Source: Rhodovulum robiginosum (GTDB lineage: Bacteria; Pseudomonadota; Alphaproteobacteria; Rhodobacterales; Rhodobacteraceae). From it: a stretch of 64,000 bases of DNA. Location: contig NZ_RWGU01000042.1 of NCBI RefSeq assembly GCF_003944755.1, positions 1 to 64,000 of the forward strand, read 5' to 3'. The translations under genes were made by a program, and so were the position numbers. This document shows, one piece after another, positions 1 to 10,762 of the stretch; the first letter of the stretch is position 1; every line of letters starts with the position of its first letter. The notes under the pieces were generated by a model, which saw only the letters and a program-made list of their open reading frames with translations, made no database searches and was not told the DNA's origin.

Positions 1-127
1 CTTCCACATGGACCAGACCAAGGTCATGGACGGCAACATGGTCCGCATCCTGACATGGTACGACAACGAATGGGGCTTCTCGAGCCGCATGTCCGATACC
101 GCCGTCGCAATGGGCGCGCTGATCTGA
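1..127 (+). CDS. gap: Glyceraldehyde-3-phosphate dehydrogenase, C-terminal fragment
   Basis: Only the last 41 codons lie in the window, in the frame starting at base 2 and ending with TGA at 125-127. They encode the characteristic GAPDH C-terminus, including [12 protein letters not shown], which closes the catalytic domain. The stop overlaps the pgk start as TGATG, so the two are translationally coupled. Ahead of pgk, fba and RuBisCO this is very likely the Calvin-cycle GAPDH (cbbG position in Rhodobacter cbb operons). The remainder of the gene lies upstream of the window. Confidence 0.9.
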   Translation, partial: FHMDQTKVMDGNMVRILTWYDNEWGFSSRMSDTAVAMGALI

Positions 128-1335
128 TGGCACTGACGCCCCTGACATCGCTGGATGTTTCGGGCAGGCGCCTTGCGGTGCGTGCCGACCTGAACGTGCC
201 GCTGACCGAAACGGGCGTGGGCGATGCCACGCGCATCGCCCGCTTCGCCAAGGGGATGATCCCCCTGCTGGACGAGGGCGCCCGGCTGATCGTTCTCAGC
301 CACCTGGGCCGGCCAAACGGCGACATGACCCCGGCGCTGTCGCTGCGCCGGATCAAGGGCGCGCTGGCCGAGGCGCTGGGCCGCCCGGTGATCTTCAACG
401 AAACCGCCGCCGGGGCGATGGCCGAGCGGGCCAGCGAGTTGCTGGAACCCGGACAGGTGCTGCTGTGCGAGAACCTGCGCTTTGAACATGGCGAAGAGCG
501 CAACGATCCGCGCCTCGGCCAGCAGCTTGCCGCGCTCGGCGACATCTACGTCAACGACGCGTTTTCCTGCTCGCACCGGGCGCATGCCTCGACCACCTCG
601 GCGATCCAGGCCGCGGCGCGCCCCGCGGCAGGCCCGCTGATGATGGAAGAACTGGCCGCGCTCGAGGGCGCGCTGGTCGATCCGCAATACCCCTCGGTCG
701 CGCTGATTGGCGGCGGCAGCGTGGCGCCGCGCCTGGGCGTGCTGAAGCGGCTGGTGCGCAAGCTCGACACGATCCTTGTGGGGGGCGGGCTGGCCAATGC
801 CTTGCTGTTTGCCAAGGGCTACGGGATCGGCCGGTCCTATATCGAGACCGAACTGGCCGACGAGATACTGGAAATCGCGGCGCTGGCCATGGTGTCGGGC
901 TGCGAGATCGTGCTGCCCGAGGACATCGTCGTGGCCAGCGTGCAGTACCCCGGCGCCGAGGCGCGCGCCCTGCCCCTTGCCGGCTGTCCGGCCAATGGGC
1001 GCATCCTCGATATCGGGCCCAACACGGTGGAGCGCTACCGCGAGATCCTGCGCGGTGCGCGCACGATCCTGTGGAACGGTCCGCTGGGCACCTACGAAAC
1101 CCCGCCTTTCGACACGGCCACCAATGCGCTGGCCCAAAGCGTGGCCGAGTTGACGCGGGCGGGTCTTTGCGTTTCGGTCGCGGGCGGCGGCGACACGCTC
1201 GTCGCCCTGAACCGGGCCGGCGTCACCAACGATTTCACCTATGTCTCCACTGCCGGTGGGGCTTTTCTCGAATGGCTGGAGGGCCGCAGGCTCCCCGGCA
1301 TCGCCGCGCTCGAGCGCACCGAACACGCAGCCTGA
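127..1335 (+). CDS. pgk: Phosphoglycerate kinase
   Basis: This 402-residue protein is full length for PGK, which transfers phosphate between 1,3-bisphosphoglycerate/ADP and 3-phosphoglycerate/ATP. Visible hallmarks are RADLNVP near the N-terminus, LSHLGRPNG for substrate binding, a glycine-rich [14 protein letters not shown] segment, and a C-terminal AGGGDT nucleotide-binding loop. The ATG at 127 overlaps the GAPDH stop. An upstream in-frame ATG at 55 was rejected because it lies inside the GAPDH coding sequence. Its place between gap and fba makes it part of the cbb operon and presumably the CBB-dedicated copy; whether a second pgk exists cannot be seen here. Confidence 0.95.
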   Translation: MALTPLTSLDVSGRRLAVRADLNVPLTETGVGDATRIARFAKGMIPLLDEGARLIVLSHLGRPNGDMTPALSLRRIKGALAEALGRPVIFNETAAGAMAERASELLEPGQVLLCENLRFEHGEERNDPRLGQQLAALGDIYVNDAFSCSHRAHASTTSAIQAAARPAAGPLMMEELAALEGALVDPQYPSVALIGGGSVAPRLGVLKRLVRKLDTILVGGGLANALLFAKGYGIGRSYIETELADEILEIAALAMVSGCEIVLPEDIVVASVQYPGAEARALPLAGCPANGRILDIGPNTVERYREILRGARTILWNGPLGTYETPPFDTATNALAQSVAELTRAGLCVSVAGGGDTLVALNRAGVTNDFTYVSTAGGAFLEWLEGRRLPGIAALERTEHAA

Positions 1336-1346
1336 CGGAGGTATTC

Positions 1347-2411
1347 ATGGCACTGATCACCCTGAGGCAACTTCTGGACCACGCGGCCGAGCACGGCTAC
1401 GGCGTCCCCGCCTTCAACATCAACAATATGGAACAGGGCCTGTCGATCATGGAGGCCGCCAAGGCCAGCGACGCGCCGGTCATCATGCAGGCGTCGCGCG
1501 GCGCGCGGAACTACGCCAACGACATCATGCTGGCCAAGATGATCGAGGCGCTGGCCGAGATCTATCCTGACATCCCGCTGTGCATGCACCAGGACCACGG
1601 CAACAACGAGGCCACCTGCATGTCGGCGATCCGCCACGGCTTTACCTCGGTGATGATGGACGGCTCGCTTGAGGCCGACGGCAAGACGCCGGCCTCCTAC
1701 GAGTACAATGTCGACATCACCAGGCGCGTGTCGGAGATGGCCCATTGGGTCGGTGCCTCGGTCGAGGGCGAGCTGGGCGTCCTGGGCAGCCTCGAAACCG
1801 GCATGGGCGAGGCCGAGGACGGCCACGGCGCCGAGGGGGAACTCTCACGCGACCAGTTGCTGACCGACCCCGACCAGTCGGCCGATTTCGTCGCCAAGAC
1901 CAAGGTCGACGCGCTGGCGATCGCCTGCGGCACCAGCCACGGCGCCTACAAGTTCACCCAGAAGCCGACCGGCGACACGCTGGCGATGGACGTGATCGAG
2001 CGGATCCACGCCAAGCTGCCGGACACGCACCTGGTGATGCACGGCTCGTCCTCGGTGCCGCAATACCTGCAGGACCTGATCAACGAGAACGGCGGCGAGA
2101 TGCCCCAGACCTACGGCGTGCCGGTCGAAGAGATCGAACGCGGCATCAAGCACGGCGTGCGCAAGGTCAATATCGACACAGACAACCGAATGGCGATGAC
2201 CGGCACCTTCCGCCGCATCGCCAAGGAAAAGCCCTCGGAATTCGACCCGCGGAAGTTCCTCAAGCCGGCCATGGACGAGATGACCAAGCTCTGCAAGGAC
2301 CGCTTCGAACGCTTCGGCACCGCGGGCAACGCCTCGAAAATCAAGGTGATCCCGATCGACGACATGGCCAAGCGCTATGCCGACGGCAGCCTCGACCCCA
2401 AGACCAACTAA
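1347..2411 (+). CDS. fba: Fructose-bisphosphate aldolase, class II (CbbA type)
   Basis: This 354-residue zinc-dependent aldolase acts on fructose-1,6-bisphosphate and, in the Calvin cycle, probably also on sedoheptulose-1,7-bisphosphate. The class II pattern is clear: CMHQDHGNN carrying zinc/catalytic residues, [17 protein letters not shown] with a zinc histidine, VMHGSSSVP and KVNIDTD. The length matches the CbbA subgroup. The start at 1347 is set by GGAGG at 1337-1341. It is 11 bp downstream of pgk and is followed by a strong hairpin before cbbM. It is equivalent to cbbA of Rhodobacter sphaeroides. Confidence 0.95.
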   Translation: MALITLRQLLDHAAEHGYGVPAFNINNMEQGLSIMEAAKASDAPVIMQASRGARNYANDIMLAKMIEALAEIYPDIPLCMHQDHGNNEATCMSAIRHGFTSVMMDGSLEADGKTPASYEYNVDITRRVSEMAHWVGASVEGELGVLGSLETGMGEAEDGHGAEGELSRDQLLTDPDQSADFVAKTKVDALAIACGTSHGAYKFTQKPTGDTLAMDVIERIHAKLPDTHLVMHGSSSVPQYLQDLINENGGEMPQTYGVPVEEIERGIKHGVRKVNIDTDNRMAMTGTFRRIAKEKPSEFDPRKFLKPAMDEMTKLCKDRFERFGTAGNASKIKVIPIDDMAKRYADGSLDPKTN

Positions 2412-2426
2412 GACCACGACCACACG

Positions 2427-2460
2427 TCGCGCCCGACCAGGTGGAAACGGTCGGGCGCGA
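2427..2460 (+). promoter_or_regulatory. Intercistronic 12-bp hairpin between fba and cbbM
   Basis: Bases 2427-2438 and 2449-2460 form a perfect GC-rich 12-bp stem closed by a 10-base loop. There is no T-run behind it, so it is not a classical terminator. It lies 60 bp before the cbbM start, the only sizeable gap in the gap-to-cbbS stretch. By analogy with intercistronic hairpins of photosynthesis operons it may protect or delimit the RuBisCO mRNA; that role is inference. Confidence 0.6.
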
Positions 2461-2520
2461 GGGCAGGAAAACGGAAACGCGCGAACACCCCCGTCAAGCA
2501 AGCACAGGAAGGCCCCAGAA

Positions 2521-5392
<2,872 letters not shown>

Positions 5393-5418
5393 TCAAGCGC
5401 GAACAAGGAGAAAACGAT

Positions 5419-5808
5419 ATGCGTATCACTCAAGGTTGCTTCTCGTTCCTGCCCGATCTGGACGATGTGCAGATCACGGCCCAGATCGAATATTGCCTGG
5501 GCCGCGAATGGGCGATCGGCATCGAATACACCGACGACCCGCATCCGCGGAACACCTATTGGGACATGTGGGGCCACCCGATGTTCGACCTGCACGACGC
5601 CAAGGGCGTGATGATGGAACTCGACGACTGCCGCAAGGCGCATGGTGACAAGTACATCCGCATCAACGCCTTCGACAGCACCCGCGGGTTCGAGACGGTG
5701 ATGATGTCCTTCATCGTCAACCGCCCGGCCGAAGAGCCGAAGATCCACATGCAGCGCACCGACTTCGTCGACCGCGCCCAGAAATACGCCTGGGACGTGC
5801 GCAAGTAA
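5419..5808 (+). CDS. cbbS: RuBisCO small subunit, form I
   Basis: This 129-residue small subunit caps the L8 core. It begins MRITQGCFSFLPDLDD and contains the YCLGREWAIGIEYTDDPHPRN and YWDMWGHPMFD segments of red-type small subunits. The C-terminal extension, about 30 residues beyond green-type CbbS, is typical of red-type enzymes and forms beta-hairpins in the central pore. AAGGAG precedes the ATG. It lies 26 bp after cbbL and just before a very strong hairpin. Confidence 0.97.
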   Translation: MRITQGCFSFLPDLDDVQITAQIEYCLGREWAIGIEYTDDPHPRNTYWDMWGHPMFDLHDAKGVMMELDDCRKAHGDKYIRINAFDSTRGFETVMMSFIVNRPAEEPKIHMQRTDFVDRAQKYAWDVRK

Positions 5809-5815
5809 CAAAGAC

Positions 5816-5845
5816 GGTGCGCCGGGCCGCGACGCCCGGCGCACC
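5816..5845 (+). terminator. Strong hairpin after cbbS
   Basis: A perfect 12-bp stem (5816-5827 with 5834-5845) encloses a 6-base loop. Only TCTTC follows, so it may act as a partial terminator or 3' stabiliser. It would let cbbM-cbbL-cbbS mRNA accumulate above the cbbX-rpe part. The hairpin is plain in the sequence; the regulatory role is inferred. Confidence 0.65.
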
Positions 5846-5905
5846 TCTTCAGAGACGGGGTCCCCCCGTCGCCGATGTCGTCCTGACCGATGGCGCGGCA
5901 GCGGC

Positions 5906-5938
5906 ACCCCCCGGGGGTATTTGCCCCCCAGGAAGAAC
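5906..5938 (+). repeat. Extragenic TATTT/GAAGAA element, copy 1
   Basis: A GC-palindrome (CCCCCCGGGGG) is followed by GTATTTG, a C-rich spacer and CAGGAAGAACC, ending 14 bp before the cbbX ATG. Similar elements occur at 14535-14568 (-), 24812-24845 (-) and 31971-32001 (+). Here the purine-rich tail runs into the cbbX ribosome-binding site region. Confidence 0.5.
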
Positions 5939-5952
5939 CAGGGAGACGCGCA

Positions 5953-6897
5953 ATGACCACCGAGACCAGCGAAGAGAGCAAGGAGCTGCCCACCAGCGTG
6001 GATCTGGCCGCCGAGTACGAAGCCTCGGGCGTGGCCGAGGTGCTGCGCGAGCTTGACGAGGAGCTGATCGGGCTGGAGCCGGTCAAGCAGCGCATCCGCG
6101 AGACCGCGGCGCTGTTGCTGGTCGACCGGGCGCGCAAATCCATGGGGCTCAGCCACGAGACCCCGACCCTGCACATGAGCTTTTCCGGCAACCCCGGCAC
6201 CGGCAAGACCACAGTCGCGCTGAAGATGGCCGGGCTGCTGCACCGCCTGGGCTATGTCCGCAAGGGCCACCTGGTCAGCGTCACCCGCGACGACCTGGTG
6301 GGCCAGTATATCGGCCACACCGCGCCCAAGACCAAGGAAGTGCTGAAAAAGGCGATGGGCGGCGTGCTGTTCATCGACGAGGCCTATTACCTCTACAAGC
6401 CCGACAACGAACGCGACTACGGCCAGGAGGCGATCGAGATCCTGCTGCAGGTGATGGAGAACAACCGCGACGACCTCGTGGTGATCATGGCCGGCTACGC
6501 CGACAAGATGGACAAGTTCTTTTCGGCCAATCCCGGCTTCCGCTCGCGCATCGCCCATCACATCGAGTTCCCCGACTACAGCGACGAAGAGCTGTTGAGG
6601 ATCGCCGAGCAGATGCTGGACGGGCAGAACTACCACCTCGACGAGGCCGCGCGCGCGGCGATGAAAGAGTACATCTCGCTGCGCCGCCAGCAGCCCCATT
6701 TCGCCAATGCCCGCTCGATCCGCAACGCGCTGGACCGGGCGCGCCTGCGGCAGGCCAACCGCCTTTTCACCAGCGCCAGGGGGCCGCTCGACGCCGAGCA
6801 GCTATCGGCCATCGGCGAAGAGGACATCCGCGCCAGCCGTGTCTTCCAAGGGGGGCTCGACGTGGACCGCCCCATGCACACCGGAGAACAGAAATGA
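5953..6897 (+). CDS. cbbX: Red-type RuBisCO activase CbbX
   Basis: This 314-residue AAA+ protein uses ATP to remodel red-type RuBisCO and release inhibitory sugar phosphates. The Walker A motif GNPGTGKTT lies near residues 79-87 and Walker B is [11 protein letters not shown]; further AAA elements include [13 protein letters not shown] (pore-loop region) and NPGFRSRI. The start at 5953 gives MTTETSEES with GGGAG upstream; an in-frame ATG at 5890 gives a non-conserved leader. Its presence supports the red-type assignment of CbbL. The stop overlaps the rpe start (ATGA). Confidence 0.96.
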   Translation: MTTETSEESKELPTSVDLAAEYEASGVAEVLRELDEELIGLEPVKQRIRETAALLLVDRARKSMGLSHETPTLHMSFSGNPGTGKTTVALKMAGLLHRLGYVRKGHLVSVTRDDLVGQYIGHTAPKTKEVLKKAMGGVLFIDEAYYLYKPDNERDYGQEAIEILLQVMENNRDDLVVIMAGYADKMDKFFSANPGFRSRIAHHIEFPDYSDEELLRIAEQMLDGQNYHLDEAARAAMKEYISLRRQQPHFANARSIRNALDRARLRQANRLFTSARGPLDAEQLSAIGEEDIRASRVFQGGLDVDRPMHTGEQK

Positions 6898-7592
6898 GCT
6901 TTGACCGTTCGATCAAGATCGCCCCGTCGATCCTGTCTGCCGATTTCGCCAATTTCGGGCAGGAGATAAGGGCAATCGAGGCACAGGGCGCCGATTGGGT
7001 GCATGTCGACGTGATGGACGGGCATTTCGTGCCCAACCTCACCTTCGGCCCGCCCGCGGTAAAGGCGTTCCGTCCGCATGTGAAAACCTTCATGGACGTG
7101 CACCTGATGATCGCGCCGGTGGACCCCTATATCGAGGCCTATGCCGAGGCCGGCGCCGACATGATCACCGCCCATGTCGAGGCCGGCCCGCACATTCACC
7201 GCACGCTGCAGGCGATCAAGGCGCAGGGCGTCAAGGCCGGCGTGGTGCTGAACCCCGGCACCCCGGCCGAGGCGGTGGAGGATGTGCTCGATCTTTGCGA
7301 CATGGTGCTGATCATGACGGTCAACCCCGGCTTCGGCGGGCAGAAATTCATCCATTCCGGCGTGGAAAAGACCCGCAAGATCCGCGCCATGATCGGCGAC
7401 CGCCCGATCCACATCCAGATCGACGGCGGCGTCACGCCCGAAACCGCGCCGCTGGTGGCCGCGGCCGGGGCCGATTGCCTGGTGGCGGGCTCGGCGGTGT
7501 TCAAGGGCGGATCGGTCGACAACCCCGAGGTCTACGGCGCCAATATCCGCGCGATCCGCGATGCGGCCGAAGGGGCGCAGCAGGCGGCCTGA
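6894..7592 (+). CDS. rpe: Ribulose-phosphate 3-epimerase
   Basis: This 232-residue TIM-barrel enzyme interconverts xylulose 5-phosphate and ribulose 5-phosphate, regenerating the RuBisCO substrate precursor (cbbE in Rhodobacter naming). Family motifs are [50 protein letters not shown] and IQIDGGV, with the metal-binding histidine and aspartate residues in place. The start overlaps cbbX by four bases. It is the last gene of this transcription unit, with a hairpin right behind it. Confidence 0.96.
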   Translation: MSFDRSIKIAPSILSADFANFGQEIRAIEAQGADWVHVDVMDGHFVPNLTFGPPAVKAFRPHVKTFMDVHLMIAPVDPYIEAYAEAGADMITAHVEAGPHIHRTLQAIKAQGVKAGVVLNPGTPAEAVEDVLDLCDMVLIMTVNPGFGGQKFIHSGVEKTRKIRAMIGDRPIHIQIDGGVTPETAPLVAAAGADCLVAGSAVFKGGSVDNPEVYGANIRAIRDAAEGAQQAA

Positions 7593-7613
7593 AGGAAAGG
7601 CTTCCGCGCGCCT

Positions 7614-7647
7614 GCGGCCGCTGCCGAGGGAATAGCGCAGCGGCCGC
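7614..7647 (+). terminator. Hairpin after rpe
   Basis: GCGGCCGCTGC (7614-7624) pairs perfectly with its complement at 7637-7647 around a 12-base loop, followed by CTTTGG. It sits 21 bp after the rpe stop in a 179-bp gap and probably marks the 3' end of the cbb transcript. The rest of the gap must carry the promoter of the next gene; I could not pick a convincing -35/-10 pair. Confidence 0.55.
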
Positions 7648-7771
7648 CTTTGGAGGCCCCGGGCCGGAGCGGCGCGCCGAACGCCTCGGGATACGCTCTC
7701 AAAGGCCCCTGCCCTCTGGCCCCAAGGATATGAATGCGTCTATGTTTCGGACGAAAGGGAGGACCGAAACC

Positions 7772-8716
7772 ATGATCCGCACAATCGTCATCGCCACGCT
7801 GCTGGCCGGCCCCGCGCTCGCCAGCGAGGAAATCGCCGACAAGTACCCGCAATCGGTACTCTACGACAAACCCTTCGAGGTGATCCCGAACGTCTGGTCG
7901 GCCATCGGCGCCACCGCCCCGCCGACCTACGAGAACGCAGGCCACAACAACAACCTCAGCTTTCTCGTCACCGGCGACGGGGTGATCGTGATCAACGGCG
8001 GGGCCAACTACAAGCTGGCCGAGGCGCTGCATGCCGAGATCAGGGAAGTCACCGACCAGCCGGTGAAGCTCGTAATCAACGAGAACGGCCAGGGCCACGC
8101 GATGCTGGGCAACAACTACTGGACCGAGCAGGGCATCGACGTGCTGGCCCATGTGGAGGCCGCCGAGGAGTTTGCCGATTACAACGCCCAGATCATCGCC
8201 GGCATGCAGACCTACGCCAAAGAAAACGCCGAGGGCACCGAGCTGGTCGAGCCCACGATCACCTTCGAGGACGAATACGTCATCGACATGGGCGACATGC
8301 ATATCGAGGTGCTGCATCTTGGCCCCGCGCATTCGCCGGGCGATACGCAGGTCTGGCTGCCCGATCTCGGCCTGATGATCGCCGGCGACATGGCCTTCAA
8401 CGGCCGGATGCCGCCGATCTTTTCGGACACCTGCACCAGTTGCTGGATCGAGACGTGGGAAACGGCCTTTGCACCGCTCGCGCCCACCTACATCATCCCC
8501 GGCCACGGCTACCCCACCAACCTGGCGCAGGTCGAGCATCACACGATGGACTACGTGAAGGATCTGCGCGCCAAGATCGGCGAACATCTCGACAATGGCG
8601 GCGCGCTGGACGACGCCTATTACGTGGACCAGTCGAACTGGGCCTTTCTCGACACATATGAAGAGTTGGCGACCAAGAACGCGGGCGTCGTCTACACGGA
8701 AATGGAGTTCGAATAA
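7772..8716 (+). CDS. Exported metallo-beta-lactamase-fold protein with altered HxHxDH motif
   Basis: The 314-residue product has a short signal peptide (cleavage near ALAS-EE) and an MBL fold resembling SoxH/quinoprotein-relay hydrolases. The metal motif HxHxDH is replaced by N105-x-Q107-x-H109-A110 in the segment VINENGQGHAMLGNN. The later ligands remain: H187 in GPAHSPGD, D206 in IAGDMAFN and H245 in IIPGHGYP. TCTSCW near residues 218-223 adds a CxxC. It may therefore bind metal differently or act non-hydrolytically. GGGAGG precedes the ATG. It is coupled (TAATG) to a thioredoxin-like gene, suggesting a periplasmic sulfur or thiol role, which is inference. Confidence 0.8.
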   Translation: MIRTIVIATLLAGPALASEEIADKYPQSVLYDKPFEVIPNVWSAIGATAPPTYENAGHNNNLSFLVTGDGVIVINGGANYKLAEALHAEIREVTDQPVKLVINENGQGHAMLGNNYWTEQGIDVLAHVEAAEEFADYNAQIIAGMQTYAKENAEGTELVEPTITFEDEYVIDMGDMHIEVLHLGPAHSPGDTQVWLPDLGLMIAGDMAFNGRMPPIFSDTCTSCWIETWETAFAPLAPTYIIPGHGYPTNLAQVEHHTMDYVKDLRAKIGEHLDNGGALDDAYYVDQSNWAFLDTYEELATKNAGVVYTEMEFE

Positions 8717-9273
8717 TGGCTGTCTCTCCCCCTGTCTGCGATTTCGGCTGGAAGGCGCCGGGCTTTTCCCTGCCCGGCACCGACGGCAAGACCTACACCC
8801 TGGAGGACATCGCCGGCCCCAGGGGCACGCTGGTGATGTTCATCTGCAACCACTGCCCTTACGTGATCGCGGTGCGCGACCGCATCATCCGCGATGCGAA
8901 AGAGTTGCAGGGCCTTGGCATCGGCGTGGTCGCCATCAGTTCGAACGACGCCGAGACCTACCCGCAGGACAGCTTTGAAAAGATGAAAGAGGTCGCCGAG
9001 GATCTGGCGCTTCCCTTTCCCTATCTTTATGACGAGGACCAGTCGGTGGCGAAGGCCTACGATGCCATCTGCACCCCGGATTTCTTCGGCTTCAACGCCG
9101 ATCTGGGGTTGCAGTATCGCGGCCGTCTGGATGCCTCGCGCAAGGAGGCCGGGCCGCCCGACCTGCGCCGCGATCTTTACGAGGCGATGAAACAGGTGGC
9201 CGAGACGGGCCACGGACCGAAAGAGCAGATCCCCTCGATGGGCTGTTCGATCAAATGGAAGGACGCCGCGTGA
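8716..9273 (+). CDS. Thioredoxin-family protein (AhpC/TSA-like)
   Basis: This 185-residue thioredoxin fold carries a CNHCPY active site (C44, C47) preceded by GTLVMFIC. This places it with the redoxin-like proteins often annotated as thioredoxin family protein rather than classical TrxA (WCGPC). No signal peptide is visible, so it is probably cytoplasmic. Its ATG overlaps the stop of the exported MBL-fold gene and its own stop overlaps the GTG of cbbZ, so the three are translationally coupled. The substrate is unknown. Confidence 0.85.
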   Translation: MAVSPPVCDFGWKAPGFSLPGTDGKTYTLEDIAGPRGTLVMFICNHCPYVIAVRDRIIRDAKELQGLGIGVVAISSNDAETYPQDSFEKMKEVAEDLALPFPYLYDEDQSVAKAYDAICTPDFFGFNADLGLQYRGRLDASRKEAGPPDLRRDLYEAMKQVAETGHGPKEQIPSMGCSIKWKDAA

Positions 9274-9932
9274 AGGCCATCATCTTCGACCTCGACGGCA
9301 CGCTGATCGACAGCGCGCCCGATATCCATGCCGCCGTGAACAAGACCCTGGCCGAGACCGGCGACGGCGCATTGCCGCTGGAGGACGTGCGCGGATTTAT
9401 CGGCAACGGCGTGCACGTGCTGATCGAGCGCGTGATCGCGGCGCGTGGGCTGCCGGCCGACCGACACGGCGAGCTGCTGGAGAAATTCCTAGGCCATTAC
9501 GAGGCCGATCCGGCGACGCTGACCACGCTGTATCCCGGGGTCGAGGATGCGCTGGAGCAGTTCAAGGATGAGGGCTGGGCCATGGGCGTCTGCACCAACA
9601 AGCCCGAAGGCCCCAGCCGCGACATCCTGAAATCCTTCGGCATCGACCACTATTTCGGCTCGATCGTGGGCGGCGACACGCTTGAGGTTAACAAGCCCGA
9701 CCCCGCGATGGCGCTGGCCGTCAAGGACCAGCTGGGGGCCGATGCCGCGGTCTATGTCGGCGACAGCGAAATCGACGCCGAATGCGCGTGGAAGGCCAAG
9801 ATGCGCTTTGCCCTGTTCACCGAGGGCTACCACAAGGCCGACGATGTCGACGACATCCCGCAGGATGCACGGTTTTCTGATTTCGACGTTCTGGTGGCGA
9901 TCGTGGCACGGCTGGCCGACGAGCTCAGATGA
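9270..9932 (+). CDS. cbbZ: Phosphoglycolate phosphatase
   Basis: This HAD-family phosphatase of 220 residues removes phosphate from 2-phosphoglycolate, the product of RuBisCO oxygenation. HAD motif I is IIFDLDGTLIDSAPD, motif II lies in VCTNKPEG, and the lysine plus motif IV appear in VNKPDPAM and VGDSEIDAE. I chose GTG at 9270, which overlaps the previous stop as GTGA and has GGAAGG eight bases upstream. The alternative ATG at 9255 would place that site inside the gene. Its position near the RuBisCO genes fits a photorespiratory salvage role. Confidence 0.9.
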   Translation: MKAIIFDLDGTLIDSAPDIHAAVNKTLAETGDGALPLEDVRGFIGNGVHVLIERVIAARGLPADRHGELLEKFLGHYEADPATLTTLYPGVEDALEQFKDEGWAMGVCTNKPEGPSRDILKSFGIDHYFGSIVGGDTLEVNKPDPAMALAVKDQLGADAAVYVGDSEIDAECAWKAKMRFALFTEGYHKADDVDDIPQDARFSDFDVLVAIVARLADELR

Positions 9933-10630
9933 CGCTGAAGGCGCTGATCTTCGACGTCGACGGCACGCTTGCCGAAACCGAGGAGGCCCACCGCGCGGCG
10001 TTCAACGACAGCTTCGCCGCCAGTGGGCTCGACTGGTGCTGGAGCCGGGAGGCGTACCGCGAGCTGCTGAAGACCACCGGCGGCAAGGAGCGGATGCGCG
10101 CCTACCAGGACGGGTTGCCCGCCGGCGCGCGGCGGCTGAGCGACGAAGAGATTGCCACGCTGCACAAGCGCAAGACCGCCCGCTACGGCGAGATCCTCGC
10201 CGCGGGCGACCTGGCGCTGCGGCCGGGCGTGGCCGAGCTGATCGAGGCCGCCCGCGCGGCGGGGCTGAAACTGGCCGTGGCCACCACCACCAACCGCCCC
10301 AATGTCGAGGCGCTGACCCGATGCTGCTGGGGCCGGCCCGCCGATGCCGTCTTCGATGTGATCGCCGCGGGCGACGAGGTGGCGGAAAAGAAACCGGCGC
10401 CCGATGTCTACCTCGCCGCGCTCGACCGGCTGGGCCTGCCCGCCGCCGACTGCATCGCCTTCGAGGACAGCCGCAACGGCCTGATCTCGGCCCGGGGCGC
10501 GGGGCTGGCGGTGGTGATGACCCCCAGCGTCTACACCGACCACGAAGACCATTCCGGCGCCGCGCAGATTTTGCCCTCGCTCGAACGCGCGCACTGGCCC
10601 GCGCCGCTGGCCGCCGCGCTGGCCGGCTGA
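9929..10630 (+). CDS. cbbY: HAD phosphatase CbbY (xylulose-1,5-bisphosphate phosphatase family)
   Basis: This 233-residue HAD-IA hydrolase has motif I LIFDVDGTLAETEEAHRAAF, motif II VATTTNRPN, the lysine in VAEKKPAPDVY and motif IV AFEDSRNGL. Rhodobacter CbbY removes xylulose-1,5-bisphosphate, a misfire product that inhibits RuBisCO, and so acts together with the activase CbbX. The ATG overlaps the cbbZ stop (ATGA). It ends the MBL-Trx-cbbZ-cbbY operon. The segment LTRCCWG and the ETEEAH cap region match CbbY better than generic beta-phosphoglucomutases. Confidence 0.9.
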   Translation: MTLKALIFDVDGTLAETEEAHRAAFNDSFAASGLDWCWSREAYRELLKTTGGKERMRAYQDGLPAGARRLSDEEIATLHKRKTARYGEILAAGDLALRPGVAELIEAARAAGLKLAVATTTNRPNVEALTRCCWGRPADAVFDVIAAGDEVAEKKPAPDVYLAALDRLGLPAADCIAFEDSRNGLISARGAGLAVVMTPSVYTDHEDHSGAAQILPSLERAHWPAPLAAALAG

Positions 10631-10677
10631 GCGCGCGGAATTGACCGCTTGACTTAGCGCACGGCGCAAGCTCCCGC

Positions 10678-10705
10678 TTGCAAAATATTCAAGATTTCGT
10701 ATGTT
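10678..10705 (+). promoter_or_regulatory. Candidate promoter for the DUF442-SQR gene
   Basis: TTGCAA at 10678 and TATGTT at 10700 are 16 bp apart in an AT-rich island unusual for this DNA (10681-10705). An overlapping repressor site is conceivable, but I see no clear ATTC-N8-GAAT palindrome of the BigR/SqrR kind. Confidence 0.35.
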
Positions 10706-10762
10706 TCTCTTCCATGACGACGCACCGTCAAAAGGCGGGCGGCCGACTCGGGAGGGAGCCCC

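Noticed and set aside
10664-10683. Terminator after cbbY (GCAAGC-TCCC-GCTTGC hairpin)
   Set aside because: The stem is followed by A residues on the + strand rather than T; it overlaps the likely promoter instead.
10678-10710. BigR/SqrR-type operator before the SQR-like gene
   Set aside because: The AT-rich stretch looks suggestive, but I could not find the expected ATTC-N8-GAAT type palindrome, so only a promoter was listed.
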